A stretch of 64,000 nucleotides of DNA from Desulfofundulus thermobenzoicus (GTDB lineage: Bacteria; Bacillota; Desulfotomaculia; Desulfotomaculales; Desulfovirgulaceae). The position numbers and the translations under genes were made by a program. Numbering within the stretch: position 1 is the stretch's first letter; each line of letters begins with the position of its first letter. Positions 16,496 through 24,812 of the stretch are shown here, in pieces. The notes beneath the pieces are model-generated. The model was not told where the DNA came from. It saw nothing but the letters and a program-made list of their open reading frames with translations, and searched no databases. The stretch covers positions 1-64,000 of the forward strand of contig NZ_WHYR01000017.1 of assembly GCF_009428905.1 (NCBI RefSeq), written 5' to 3'.

Positions 16496-17722
16496 CTATG
16501 CCCGGCAGGAATGGCTCACCCGGCAGCCGTTGCACTGGCCGGAAAGGGCGAACTCCGTCTCCTGATCCAGGGGGGACATGGCCCGCAACCGCTCCACAAT
16601 GGGCGGCATTACTTCCAGGAAATAATCCACATCTTCTTCCGTGTTGTCCCGGCCCAGGGTGAGGCGGATGGAACCATGGGCCACTTCGTGGGGAATGCCC
16701 ATGGCCAGGAGAACATGGGACGGCTCCAGGGAACCGGAGGTACAGGCGGAACCGCTGGAGGCGGCAATGCCCTGCATATCCAGGCTTAAAAGCATGGATT
16801 CGCCTTCGACAAATTCAAAGCAAAAGCTGGCATGGTTGGGCAGGCGGTGTACCGGATGCCCCGTCAGGCTTACGTGACTGATCCTGCCGGTCACTTCCCG
16901 GATCAATTTATCCCGCAGGCGGGTCAGGTGGGCCGCTTCTGCTTCCATATTTTGCATGGCCAGCTCCGTAGCTTTGCCCAGGCCGACAATACCGGGTGTG
17001 TTTTCCGTGCCGGCCCGGCGCAGCTTTTCCTGGGCACCCCCGTGGAACAGGGTTTGTCTCCACCGGCTGCCCTTGCGGATGTACAGGGCGCCGATACCCT
17101 TGGGCCCGTATATCTTGTGCCCGGAAATGCTTAACAGATCCACATTCAGTTCATCCACATTGACGGGAATCTTGCCAAAACTTTGTACGGCGTCGGTATG
17201 GAAGAGAATACCCTTTTCCCGGGCCAGGCGGCCGATCTCCCGGATGGGCATGATGGTGCCCACTTCGTTATTGGCGTGCATGATGGTGATCAGGATGGTC
17301 TTATCGGTGATGGCGGCCGCCACGTCTTCCACGCTGACCATGCCGTACTTGTCCACCGGCAGGATGGTGATGGTAAATCCCTGCTTGCCCAGGGCTTTCA
17401 CCGTATTTAACACGGCGTGGTGTTCCACGGCGGAGGTAATGATGTGGTTGCCCCGGTTGAGATTGGTATAGGCCACACCATGGATGGCCATGTTATCGGC
17501 TTCAGTGCCGCCGCTGGTAAAGACGATTTCCCGCGGATCGGCGCCCAGGGCCGCCGCCACCTTCTCCCTGGCCTCTTCCACCGCCTTCCTGGCCTGACGG
17601 CCGAAGGAATGCAGGCTGGTGGGGTTACCGTAATTATCCCTTAAAAAACGGCACATTTCCTCCACCACTGCCGGATGCACCGGCGTGGTGGCGCTGTGGT
17701 CGAAATAGACTCGACGGGTCAT
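16496..17722 (-). CDS. nifS: Cysteine desulfurase (NifS/IscS)
   Basis: PLP enzyme releasing sulfur from cysteine for Fe-S and tRNA thiolation. It has 408 aa. The PLP lysine is in SISGHKIYGPKGIGALY, EHHAVLN holds the cofactor-binding His, and the catalytic cysteine loop is SSGSACTSGSLEPSHVL. The C-terminus carries an extra cysteine cluster (QCNGCRVSHSC) not found in minimal IscS. It begins the nifS-nifU-mnmA unit under the Rrf2 regulator. Confidence 0.97.
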   Translation of the reverse strand: MTRRVYFDHSATTPVHPAVVEEMCRFLRDNYGNPTSLHSFGRQARKAVEEAREKVAAALGADPREIVFTSGGTEADNMAIHGVAYTNLNRGNHIITSAVEHHAVLNTVKALGKQGFTITILPVDKYGMVSVEDVAAAITDKTILITIMHANNEVGTIMPIREIGRLAREKGILFHTDAVQSFGKIPVNVDELNVDLLSISGHKIYGPKGIGALYIRKGSRWRQTLFHGGAQEKLRRAGTENTPGIVGLGKATELAMQNMEAEAAHLTRLRDKLIREVTGRISHVSLTGHPVHRLPNHASFCFEFVEGESMLLSLDMQGIAASSGSACTSGSLEPSHVLLAMGIPHEVAHGSIRLTLGRDNTEEDVDYFLEVMPPIVERLRAMSPLDQETEFALSGQCNGCRVSHSCRA

Positions 17723-17739
17723 CTACAACTGCCTCCTTA

Positions 17740-17836
17740 TAGTGAAATGAGAGGTAAGAGGTTGGAGGTGGGATTAAGTAGAAACCGGCTGCGCCATTTT
17801 CTGTATAAACCTCCTTCAAAATCCCATTTTCATCCT
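17740..17836. repeat. Imperfect palindromic intergenic repeat, copy A
   Basis: A purine-rich arm (GAGGTAAGAGGTTGGAGGTG), then GGATTAAG, then CGGCTGCGCC, then a pyrimidine-rich arm (AACCTCC...AATCCC...CATCCTCC). Part of the arms can fold back on each other. The arrangement recurs at 23753-23850. It lies between the Rrf2 regulator and nifS. Confidence 0.5.
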
Positions 17837-17948
17837 CCATGGTGCCGCTATTAGCGGCATGGGTGACTCCTTAATATTTGGTCGATGGTCCAGAATGTCA
17901 TACGCCCCCGGCACTTATAAATATACTGGCCTTTTTCAGGTACTGCTA

Positions 17949-18398
17949 TTACTGTTGTTCATTTTGCCCTCCAGGTTCCCGGACCCTGGCCGCATCCCGG
18001 CACATATCGGCCAGGCTGATGGAATCCAGCACCTGGGCAATGCTGTCCCTTACCCGCGCCCAGACGGTACGGGAAATACAGCAATCGGCCTGGTCACATT
18101 CCTTGGGATCCACTTCATTGACACATTCCACCGGCGCAATGGGTCCTTCCAGGATCCGGATTACCTCTCCGACCATGATTTTTTCCGGATCCCTGGCCAG
18201 AATATATCCCCCCTGGGCTCCCCGGACGCTTCTGACCAGGCCGGCTTTACGCAACATGGCCATCAACTGTTCCAGATAGTGTTCGGAGAGATTCTGCCTT
18301 TGGGCCACGCTTTTTAAAGAAACAGGTGCGACCCCGTAATGCTGGGCCAGATCAAACATGGCCTTCAGACCGTAATGTCCCCTGGTGGAAAGTCGCAA
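17949..18398 (-). CDS. Rrf2-family regulator (IscR/CymR-like)
   Basis: A 149-aa winged-helix repressor/sensor. The Rrf2 start RLSTRGHYGLKAMFDLA, the recognition region and QGGYILARDPEKIMVGEV are clear. The C-terminal cysteines (ECVNEVDPKECDQADCC) could bind a [2Fe-2S] cluster or sense cysteine. Start TTG 18398 is favoured by GGAGGTGA four bases upstream. It precedes nifS-nifU-mnmA on the same strand, so it likely controls Fe-S/sulfur genes and itself. Confidence 0.93.
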   Translation of the reverse strand: MRLSTRGHYGLKAMFDLAQHYGVAPVSLKSVAQRQNLSEHYLEQLMAMLRKAGLVRSVRGAQGGYILARDPEKIMVGEVIRILEGPIAPVECVNEVDPKECDQADCCISRTVWARVRDSIAQVLDSISLADMCRDAARVREPGGQNEQQ

Positions 18399-18446
18399 AT
18401 CGTCACCTCCCGGAAGGAGTTTTGAATCCTTTTTCGAATCCACAGT

Positions 18447-18467
18447 AAATTACTCGGGATTACCCCC
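18447..18467 (-). promoter_or_regulatory. Putative Rrf2 operator, copy 1 (overlapping +1)
   Basis: The plus-strand sequence AAATTACTCGGGATTACCCC begins about 70 bases before the regulator's start codon and covers the expected transcription start. It is nearly identical to a second copy 67 bases away. Confidence 0.6.
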
Positions 18468-18473
18468 GATACA

Positions 18474-18502
18474 ATATTAGCACAGGAAAAACGGCCTGTC
18501 AA
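18474..18502 (-). promoter_or_regulatory. Sigma-A promoter of the Rrf2-nifS-nifU-mnmA operon
   Basis: TTGACA (18502-18497), a 17-base spacer and TAATAT (18479-18474), an almost ideal vegetative promoter. Confidence 0.85.
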
Positions 18503-18513
18503 TAAAACCAAGC

Positions 18514-18534
18514 AAATTACTATGGATTACCCCA
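18514..18534 (-). promoter_or_regulatory. Putative Rrf2 operator, copy 2 (upstream of -35)
   Basis: AAATTACTATGGATTACCCC on the plus strand matches copy 1 at 18 of 20 positions. It sits upstream of the -35 box, giving two sites that bracket the promoter. Confidence 0.6.
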
Positions 18535-18559
18535 CGGTAAAAATTGCGTGGGTCATGCC

Positions 18560-18593
18560 AAAAGTAAAGGGCCGGCCCTGTTGAGCCGGCGCC
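18560..18593 (-). terminator. Likely terminator after the small wHTH gene
   Basis: GCCGGC repeats facing each other across an eight-base loop, followed by CCTTTACTTTT on the minus strand. Confidence 0.45.
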
Positions 18594-18617
18594 AACCAGT
18601 CAGTTGAAATGGCCCGT

Positions 18618-18890
18618 TCAGCTGGCTTTGATCAGGGCGAGAAAATCGCCGCCCAGCTTGGTTACACTGCAGATTTTACTCTTACCCTCGGTGGATACAT
18701 CTACCAGGCCCAGGGCGTACAGTTGCATGACCACATGATCCAGGACCGCCCGTTTTACCTTGGCCGTCAGGGAGAGCTCTTCTTTGTTCATGCTCCCCTG
18801 CTCCAGCAGGGCGTGCAACACCCGCTCCGCCTCGCCGGGCAGGCGGTCATTCACCCTCTGGAAATACTCCACCAGGCTGATTCCAGTCAT
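18618..18890 (-). CDS. Small winged-helix-like protein, unknown function
   Basis: A 90-aa protein starting MTGISLVEYFQRVNDRLPG. The helix pattern (VLHALLEQGSMNKEELSLTA, VLDHVVMQLYALGLVDV, ...KICSVTKLGGDFL) looks like a winged-helix fold, including a possible wing at the end. GGAGGTGA is five bases before ATG 18890. It is a single-gene transcript between the Rrf2 operon and the second thioredoxin. Possibly a DNA-binding or adaptor protein; family not recognised. Confidence 0.75.
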   Translation of the reverse strand: MTGISLVEYFQRVNDRLPGEAERVLHALLEQGSMNKEELSLTAKVKRAVLDHVVMQLYALGLVDVSTEGKSKICSVTKLGGDFLALIKAS

Positions 18891-18999
18891 TTCTCTCACC
18901 TCCCCCGTAAACCCATCAAAATATTAATCTTTTGGACCTTGCTAATAGTATGGTCATTTCTTTAACCAAATAATACAGCCGGACTAAAAAAAAGTTTAA

Positions 19000-19033
19000 A
19001 AAAATTAAAAAGCACGTTTCCAATGAAACGTGC
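19000..19033 (-). terminator. Strong intrinsic terminator after second thioredoxin
   Basis: GCACGTTTC and GAAACGTGC (19012-19033) form a perfect nine-base stem with a four-base loop, followed on the minus strand by TTTTTAATTTTTTT. Confidence 0.92.
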
Positions 19034-19058
19034 CCAAAGGACTTTATCATGGTAAATA

Positions 19059-19388
19059 TTATAAGTGCTTTTCCAGGATGGCCTTTAACTCTTTTTTAGT
19101 TTTAAAACCTATGGAACGTTCCAGTTCCTGCCCGTTCTTAAAAACAATCAATGTGGGAATACTGATCACCCTGTAATCGGCCGCCGTTTTCTGGTTTTCA
19201 TCCACATTTAGCTTGGCAACCTGTACCTTGCCCTCATATTCTTCCGCGATTTCCTCCACCACCGGAGCAATCATTTTACACGGACCGCACCACGCCGCCC
19301 AAAAATCCACCAGTACGGGAGTCCGGGCTGCCGATACGAATTCACTGAAATTGCTGTCGGTTAAAATATGAATTCTTTCGCTGGCCAT
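19059..19388 (-). CDS. trxA: Thioredoxin (second copy)
   Basis: A 109-aa thioredoxin with WCGPC in [15 protein letters not shown] and the cis-proline in [22 protein letters not shown] lies before ATG 19388; the upstream extension of the frame is untranslated leader. It has its own promoter and terminator, i.e. a monocistronic unit. It differs from the 2603-2920 copy over most of its surface, so it is not a recent duplicate. Confidence 0.96.
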   Translation of the reverse strand: MASERIHILTDSNFSEFVSAARTPVLVDFWAAWCGPCKMIAPVVEEIAEEYEGKVQVAKLNVDENQKTAADYRVISIPTLIVFKNGQELERSIGFKTKKELKAILEKHL

Positions 19389-19460
19389 TATCTTTCTCTC
19401 CTTTCCCCAATAGGCTGACCGCCAGATACCCCCAAACAAGCAGCTAACCGTCCATCTCCC

Positions 19461-19490
19461 ATTATAATACCCGTTGAAAGTTCCTGTCAA
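19461..19490 (-). promoter_or_regulatory. Sigma-A-like promoter of second thioredoxin
   Basis: TTGACA (19490-19485), an 18-base spacer and TATAAT (19466-19461), about 70 bases before the start codon. Confidence 0.8.
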
Positions 19491-19523
19491 TTCATTTATG
19501 GTTAACCACTGAAAGGATAAAAG

Positions 19524-20246
19524 TTAAATATTGTTTCCCCGGCGGGCCAGAAGATCCCGCACCACCACACCGGCCAGGATGAATCCGGCCACCGGCGGTA
19601 CAAAGGAAATACTCCCCGGCACCGTCCGGCCATTGTCCGGCGCAGTTCCCCTTGACGGCAGGGGAGGTTCGGTGGAAAACACCACCTTAACCCCGGTGTG
19701 AATACCCCGTTCCCGCAATCTCCGGCGAACGACCCGCGCCAGGGGACAGACCGCAGTTTCCGCAATGTCCGCCACCCGGAAGGCGGTGGGGTCCAGCTTA
19801 TTGCCGGCACCCATGGCCGAAACCACCGGGATGCCCCGGCAAACACAGCCGGCCAGCAGATCCACCTTGGCCGGCCCATCGTCAATGGCATCAACCACAT
19901 AATCAGGGGTATCACTGAGAAAACGCTCACCATCGCCGGGCGTATAGCGTTCCACCCGGGCTTCCACCACCAGCCGGGGATTGATTTGCCTGGTTCGTTC
20001 GGCCATGAGAAGGGCTTTGGGTTTCCCCAGGGTGGAGAGCAGTGCATGGATTTGCCGGTTGATATTGCTGGGTGCCACGCAATCGCAGTCAATGAGTACC
20101 AGGTTGCCCACACCGGCCCTGGCCAGGGCCTCGGCGGCATAAGAACCCACCCCGCCCAGACCAAAAACCATTACCCGGCTGTTTTGCAATACTTCCAGCC
20201 CTTCCTGACCGATCAGCAACTCCGTACGGGCGAATATGTCTTCCAC
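19524..20246 (-). CDS. tcdA: tRNA threonylcarbamoyladenosine dehydratase TcdA
   Basis: An E1-like enzyme that cyclises t6A to ct6A in ANN-decoding tRNAs (YrvM/CsdL). It has 240 aa, with the ATP-binding FGLGGVGSYAAEALARAG at residues 28-45. It also has NINRQIHAL, VDAIDD and the family cysteine in AETAVCPLARVVRR. The C-terminus is hydrophobic (VAGFILAGVVVRDLLA), as in membrane-associated TcdA homologues. It is downstream of 6S RNA and aspS, the B. subtilis order. Confidence 0.95.
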   Translation of the reverse strand: MEDIFARTELLIGQEGLEVLQNSRVMVFGLGGVGSYAAEALARAGVGNLVLIDCDCVAPSNINRQIHALLSTLGKPKALLMAERTRQINPRLVVEARVERYTPGDGERFLSDTPDYVVDAIDDGPAKVDLLAGCVCRGIPVVSAMGAGNKLDPTAFRVADIAETAVCPLARVVRRRLRERGIHTGVKVVFSTEPPLPSRGTAPDNGRTVPGSISFVPPVAGFILAGVVVRDLLARRGNNI

Positions 20247-20279
20247 GCCATACCTCCGTGATATAACACCGGATTTTAA

Positions 20280-20317
20280 ATATAAATAAAGGTTTTCAGC
20301 ACAAATACTGAAAACCT
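20280..20317 (-). terminator. Second terminator behind 6S RNA
   Basis: AGGTTTTCAG and CTGAAAACCT form a perfect ten-base stem with an eight-base loop, then TTTATTTATATTT on the minus strand. It lies just upstream of tcdA. Confidence 0.85.
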
Positions 20318-20327
20318 GCGTTCAACT

Positions 20328-20527
20328 TAACAAAAGAAACCCCACTTATGCCGTGAACCCCAGAGTTTCTTGAACCTGCTCTCAACAGGTGGGTGCCCTC
20401 CTGGCTGCTTTTTGTGTCCCCTCAATGGGGGCTTACAAGCCACAGCCAGAGCCCGGGCTCCCTTTTTAAAGGTGTTGGCTCAAAACTTCAAGGTGCCCAC
20501 GCACATAGCAGGGTATTTGCCTTTGCA
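20328..20527 (-). ncRNA. ssrS: 6S RNA
   Basis: A non-coding transcript of about 200 nt that sequesters sigma-A RNA polymerase. On the minus strand the 5' half (CCTGC...GCGTGGG) pairs with the 3' half (CCCACC...GCAGG), forming the long closing stem. A GAGCC motif and a large central region follow the 6S pattern. It lies between aspS and tcdA, exactly where B. subtilis has 6S-1 (bsrA). A promoter precedes it, and AGAAAC/GGTTTCT with TTTTG closes it. The ends are inferred from promoter and terminator positions. Confidence 0.82.
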
Positions 20528-20533
20528 GCTATT

Positions 20534-20562
20534 ATGTTAACACAAAACATTCAGTTTGGCAA
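20534..20562 (-). promoter_or_regulatory. Promoter of 6S RNA
   Basis: TTGCCA (20562-20557), a 17-base spacer and TAACAT (20539-20534) on the minus strand. Confidence 0.65.
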
Positions 20563-20611
20563 GTACTTCGGCATATTTGCCGGGGGTGAATTGCTGGAAT
20601 AGCCTTTTCAA

Positions 20612-22411
20612 TTATTTTTCCTTCTCTGGTACCGGAACATTTATACGAATGTGTAATTCCCTTAATTGTTCGGAAGATACCTCCCCCGGCGCACGGGTCA
20701 TCAGATCGGTGGCACTCTGGGTCTTGGGGAAGGCAATCACATCCCGGATGGTCTTCTTTCCGGCCAGGATCATGACCAGCCGGTCGAAACCAAAGGCAAT
20801 ACCCCCGTGGGGCGGCGTGCCGTATTCAAAGGCTTCCAGCATAAAGCCGAACTTCTCCCGGGCCTCCTCCGGAGACAGGCCGATGGCGGCAAACATCTTT
20901 TCCTGCACTTCCCGGCGGTGGATACGGATACTGCCCCCTCCCACTTCCATGCCGTTTAAAACCAGATCATAGGCCCGGGCGCGCACCCCGGCCGGATCGC
21001 TCTCCAGAAGGGGCAGGTCCTCTTCCCGGGGAGAGGTAAAGGGGTGGTGCATGGCCACAAAGCGTTTTTCTTCTTCATCCCATTCCAGCAGCGGAAAGTC
21101 CACCACCCAGAGGAAGTTGTAAACATCTTCAGGAATCAGGCCCAGCCGCTGGGCCAGGTGTACCCGCAGGGCCCCCAGGGAAGCGGCCACCACCGGCGGC
21201 CGGTCGGCCACAAAGAGGAGCAAATCCCCCGGTTCGGCCTGCAGGCGCCCACAGATGGCCTTTATTTCATCTTCCGTAAAGAACTTGGCAATGGGGGAAC
21301 GAACCCCTTCCCTGGTAACGAAGAAGTAGGCCAGGCCCCGGGCACGGTAAATGGCCACAAAGGAGGTCAAATCATCCAGGTCCTTGCGGCTGAAATGGCC
21401 GCATCCCCTGGCATTGATTCCCCTGACCTGCCCCCCCGCCGCCACCGCCGAGGCAAAAACCTTGAACCCGGATCCGGCCACCACATCGGTGATGTCTTTT
21501 ATCTCCATACCGAAACGGGTGTCGGGCTTGTCCGACCCGAAGCGGTCCATGGCTTCCCGGTAGGACAGCCGGGGGAAGGGCCGGGGCACTTCCACGCCAA
21601 TGGTTTCCCGGAACAGCCAGGCAATCATCTCTTCCATCAGTTCCAGAACGTCATCCACATCCACAAAGGACATCTCAATGTCGATCTGGGTAAACTCCGG
21701 CTGCCGGTCGGCCCGCAGGTCTTCGTCCCGGAAACAGCGGACAATCTGGAAATACCTTTCCAGGCCAGATACCATCAAAATCTGCTTGAAAAGCTGCGGG
21801 GACTGGGGGAGGGCGTAGAAACGGCCCGGGTTCAACCGGCTGGGGACCAGGAAATCCCGGGCCCCTTCGGGTGTGCTGCGGGTCAGCATGGGCGTTTCAA
21901 TTTCCAGGAAACCGTGGCGGTCCAGGAAATCCCGCACCGCTTTGGCCGCCCGGTGCCTTAAAATAAGCGCCCTTTGCATTTCCGGCCGCCGCAGGTCCAG
22001 GTAACGGTAACGCAGGCGTACATTTTCATCCACATCCACCCCGTCCTCGATGTAGAAAGGAGGGGTTTTGGCCTGGTTCAGGATATACAGTTCCCGGGCC
22101 ACCACATCAATCTCCCCCGTGGGCAGGTTGGGATTCTCCGTACCCTCCGGTCGGGCCACCACCTGCCCCACCACCGCCACCACGTATTCGTTGCGCACGG
22201 CCTCGGCCCGCTGAAAGTGCTCCCCGGCCCCGTCGGGGCTGAAGACCACCTGCACCAGGCCGGAACGGTCGCGCAAATCGATAAAGATCAGCCCGCCGTG
22301 ATCCCGGCGACGCTGTACCCAACCCATCAGCACCACTGACTGGCCTATGTGCGTGGATCGCAGCAGCCCGCAGTGGTGGGTGCGCTTTAAACCCGCCAGT
22401 GTTTCCCGCAT
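20612..22411 (-). CDS. aspS: Aspartyl-tRNA synthetase
   Basis: Charges tRNA-Asp; 599 aa, full bacterial length with the GAD insertion domain. It has the N-terminal OB fold ([22 protein letters not shown]), class II motif 2 ([18 protein letters not shown]) and motif 3 ([13 protein letters not shown]). Whether it is discriminating or also charges tRNA-Asn cannot be read with certainty. The start codon lies six bases from the hisS stop, so hisS-aspS is one operon. Confidence 0.97.
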   Translation of the reverse strand: MRETLAGLKRTHHCGLLRSTHIGQSVVLMGWVQRRRDHGGLIFIDLRDRSGLVQVVFSPDGAGEHFQRAEAVRNEYVVAVVGQVVARPEGTENPNLPTGEIDVVARELYILNQAKTPPFYIEDGVDVDENVRLRYRYLDLRRPEMQRALILRHRAAKAVRDFLDRHGFLEIETPMLTRSTPEGARDFLVPSRLNPGRFYALPQSPQLFKQILMVSGLERYFQIVRCFRDEDLRADRQPEFTQIDIEMSFVDVDDVLELMEEMIAWLFRETIGVEVPRPFPRLSYREAMDRFGSDKPDTRFGMEIKDITDVVAGSGFKVFASAVAAGGQVRGINARGCGHFSRKDLDDLTSFVAIYRARGLAYFFVTREGVRSPIAKFFTEDEIKAICGRLQAEPGDLLLFVADRPPVVAASLGALRVHLAQRLGLIPEDVYNFLWVVDFPLLEWDEEEKRFVAMHHPFTSPREEDLPLLESDPAGVRARAYDLVLNGMEVGGGSIRIHRREVQEKMFAAIGLSPEEAREKFGFMLEAFEYGTPPHGGIAFGFDRLVMILAGKKTIRDVIAFPKTQSATDLMTRAPGEVSSEQLRELHIRINVPVPEKEK

Positions 22412-22417
22412 TCAGTG

Positions 22418-23683
22418 TTACTCCCCTTTACTGTTGCGTATTTCGTCCGCCAGGCGGTCCAGGGGGACCGCTTCCTGGCGTCCCGTGGCCATATTTTTCA
22501 GGGTAACCACCCCGCGGCAAAGCTCATCGCTGCCCAGGATGGCCACCAGTTCCACTCCCAGCTTGCCCGCATACTTCATCTGGGCCTTCAGGCTGCGGCC
22601 CAGATAATCCCGGTCTGCGGCCAGCCCCTCCCGGCGCAGCGACTGTAAAAGGGGCAGGGCCTTCTCCCGGGCCGCATCGTCGGCAGTGGCCAGGAACACA
22701 TCCAGGCGTTTTTCCCCGGGAAAGACAACCCCCTGCCTCTCCATGGCCAGGAGAATGCGCTCCAGGCCCAGGGCATAGCCGATGCCGGGTGTATCCGGCC
22801 CGCCGCAGGCGGCAATAAGGCCGTTATACCTGCCCCCGCCGCCCACGGAGCTCTGGGCGCCGATATCCGGGGCCATAATTTCAAAGGCCGTGTGGGTATA
22901 ATAATCCAGCCCCCGCACCAGGAAGCGGTCCACCTGGTAGGCCACCCCCAGGGCATCCAGGTGTTTTAAAACCGCCTGAAAATGCTCTTTGCAATCCGGA
23001 CAGAGATAATCCAGGGCGGCCGGGGCATCCACAGCCGCCTGCCGGCAGGTATCCACCTTGCAGTCCAGAATGCGCAGGGGGTTGCGCTCCAGGCGCTCCC
23101 GGCAGCTGGCGCAGAGACCATCCAGGCGGGGAAGGAAAAATTCCCGGAGCTTTTCCCGCAACACCGGGCGGCAGCGGGGGCAGCCCACGCTGTTAATATG
23201 CAGCTTCAGGCCGGACAGCCCCAAACGGGCATACAGGTCCATGGCCATGGCACAAACTTCCGCATCCACCGCCGGGTCGTGGGAGCCAAAAACCTCCACC
23301 CCAAACTGGTGGAACTGCCGGTAACGTCCGGCCTGGGGCCGGTCGTAACGGAACATGGGACCGATATAGTATAATTTCACCGGCTGGGGACCGGCAAAAA
23401 GCCTGTTTTCCAGGTAGGCCCGTACGGCCGGGGCCGTGCCCTCGGGCCGCAGGGTGATGCTGCGCTCCCCCCGGTCTACAAAGGTATACATTTCCTTCTC
23501 CACTATGTCGGTGGTCTCACCCACGCCCCGTACAAAGAGCTCGGTATGTTCAAAGATGGGGGTGCGGATTTCCCCGTAACCATACTGCCGGCAGAGACGG
23601 CGGATGGTGTCCTCCAGATATTGCCATTTTTCCGTTTGGCCGGGCAGAATATCGGTGGTTCCCCGGGGCCGGGTGGTCAACAT
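22418..23683 (-). CDS. hisS: Histidyl-tRNA synthetase
   Basis: Charges tRNA-His; about 421 aa. It starts at MLTTRPRGTTDILPG, with GGGAGGG upstream. Class II motif 2 is in FRYDRPQAGRYRQFHQFGVE, the His-specific motif is LVRGLDYYTHTAFEI, and motif 3 is GIGYALGLERILLAM. The cysteine pairs around 190-240 (CPRCRP, CASC, CPDC) form an extra zinc-ribbon-like insertion often seen in clostridial HisS. No T-box leader was found. Confidence 0.96.
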   Translation of the reverse strand: MLTTRPRGTTDILPGQTEKWQYLEDTIRRLCRQYGYGEIRTPIFEHTELFVRGVGETTDIVEKEMYTFVDRGERSITLRPEGTAPAVRAYLENRLFAGPQPVKLYYIGPMFRYDRPQAGRYRQFHQFGVEVFGSHDPAVDAEVCAMAMDLYARLGLSGLKLHINSVGCPRCRPVLREKLREFFLPRLDGLCASCRERLERNPLRILDCKVDTCRQAAVDAPAALDYLCPDCKEHFQAVLKHLDALGVAYQVDRFLVRGLDYYTHTAFEIMAPDIGAQSSVGGGGRYNGLIAACGGPDTPGIGYALGLERILLAMERQGVVFPGEKRLDVFLATADDAAREKALPLLQSLRREGLAADRDYLGRSLKAQMKYAGKLGVELVAILGSDELCRGVVTLKNMATGRQEAVPLDRLADEIRNSKGE

Positions 23684-23752
23684 GCCCTTCCCTCCCGTAC
23701 TGATGTATTTTGCAAAACAGAACAAACTCCCGTACCGGACGGCACGGGAAGT

Positions 23753-23850
23753 GGGATGTGGGATGTGGGAAGTTGGAAATGAGATTAAGAAAGAATTCGG
23801 CTGCGCCGAATCCGATAAACAACCTCACATTCGACATCACACTTCACACA
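23753..23850. repeat. Imperfect palindromic intergenic repeat, copy B
   Basis: A purine arm made of GTGGGAT units, then GAGATTAAG, then a perfect hairpin ATTCGGC-TGC-GCCGAAT, then a pyrimidine arm (CCTCAC, CATCACAC, TTCACAC). It shares the GATTAAG and CGGCTGCGCC core with the repeat at 17740-17836. It lies upstream of hisS, outside coding sequence. Confidence 0.55.
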
Positions 23851-23934
23851 TTCAAAGCGCCGGAACGGGAGCATTCCCGTTACTTTACTTCCCCATTGTA
23901 TGCAAAAGGAAAAGGTTTGTCAACCTTCCTGCCT

Positions 23935-24681
23935 TTATTCCAGACGTTCAACCAGCTGATTGATGGACCGGGTAAAATGATCCACCAGTTCATAGGATAA
24001 CGTCCGGTTGTTTCTTCCCGGTTGCATTGCGGGAAGTTCGGGGAGCACACCGGCCAGGGGCAGGCCCAGCTGGCGGGCCGCTTCCCGGGGAGATTCGTCA
24101 GTTAAAGTAGGCATACGGTTCAGCACCAGCTGAAAATGATCCGTAGTGACTCCCGCTTCCCGCAGCCGTTCCAAAACCCCGGCGGCATATTCGAGATGAT
24201 AACGGTAGCTGTCGGTTACCAGCAGAACTGTATCTACCAGTGATAGCAGGCGCAGGACGTATTCCCGCACGACGGAACGGGTATCGAAAATAATTACCTC
24301 ATGGGACAGGGGTCTTAAGTGGGTAATCACCACTTCCACCATTCCGGCCGCCCGGCCGGGGAAATCCAGGGGGCTGGCGGCCAGCACGTCCAGTCCCGTG
24401 TAATGATGCTGGATGAAAGGGGCCACTTCTTCCGGCGAAAAGCGCAGGGCAAAAGGGGGCAGGTCTTCATTCATCTGCCGGTCCATTTCCTGGAGCCATT
24501 GACCCAGGTTGGGTTCCGGTGATAAACCCAGGGATCCGGCAATCTGGCCCCCGCCCAGAACCATATCCACCAGCAGGGTTTTCTTTCCCCGCAACTGGTA
24601 AGCTCCGGCCAGCTCCCGGGCCACCACGGTTTTCCCGCTCCCCTCCCGGACTCCGTATACGGCAATCATTTTCTGCGCCAA
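23935..24681 (-). CDS. ParA/MinD/CpaE-like P-loop ATPase
   Basis: A 248-aa predicted cytosolic ATPase. The N-terminal deviant Walker A is YGVREGSGKTVVARELA, the Walker A-prime-like region is TLLVDMVLGGGQIAGSLGL, and the switch is VIIFDTRSVV. The C-terminal domain is weakly conserved. TTG 24681 is favoured by GGAGGTG nine bases upstream; the nearby ATG is inside the P-loop strand. It stands downstream of the AMP-binding protein. Family members position protein complexes or DNA; the partner is unknown. Confidence 0.8.
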   Translation of the reverse strand: MAQKMIAVYGVREGSGKTVVARELAGAYQLRGKKTLLVDMVLGGGQIAGSLGLSPEPNLGQWLQEMDRQMNEDLPPFALRFSPEEVAPFIQHHYTGLDVLAASPLDFPGRAAGMVEVVITHLRPLSHEVIIFDTRSVVREYVLRLLSLVDTVLLVTDSYRYHLEYAAGVLERLREAGVTTDHFQLVLNRMPTLTDESPREAARQLGLPLAGVLPELPAMQPGRNNRTLSYELVDHFTRSINQLVERLE

Positions 24682-24812
24682 CGACGCTGCACCTCCATAA
24701 AATGACTTAAACCCTCCTGTTCGCCCGTTAAAGCCCAAAATCCTGCCGGCGGATGAAATTTTGCGGATACCGGGAAGAAATACATGCTGTCCCTCAAGTC
24801 CAACCCCCTGTA

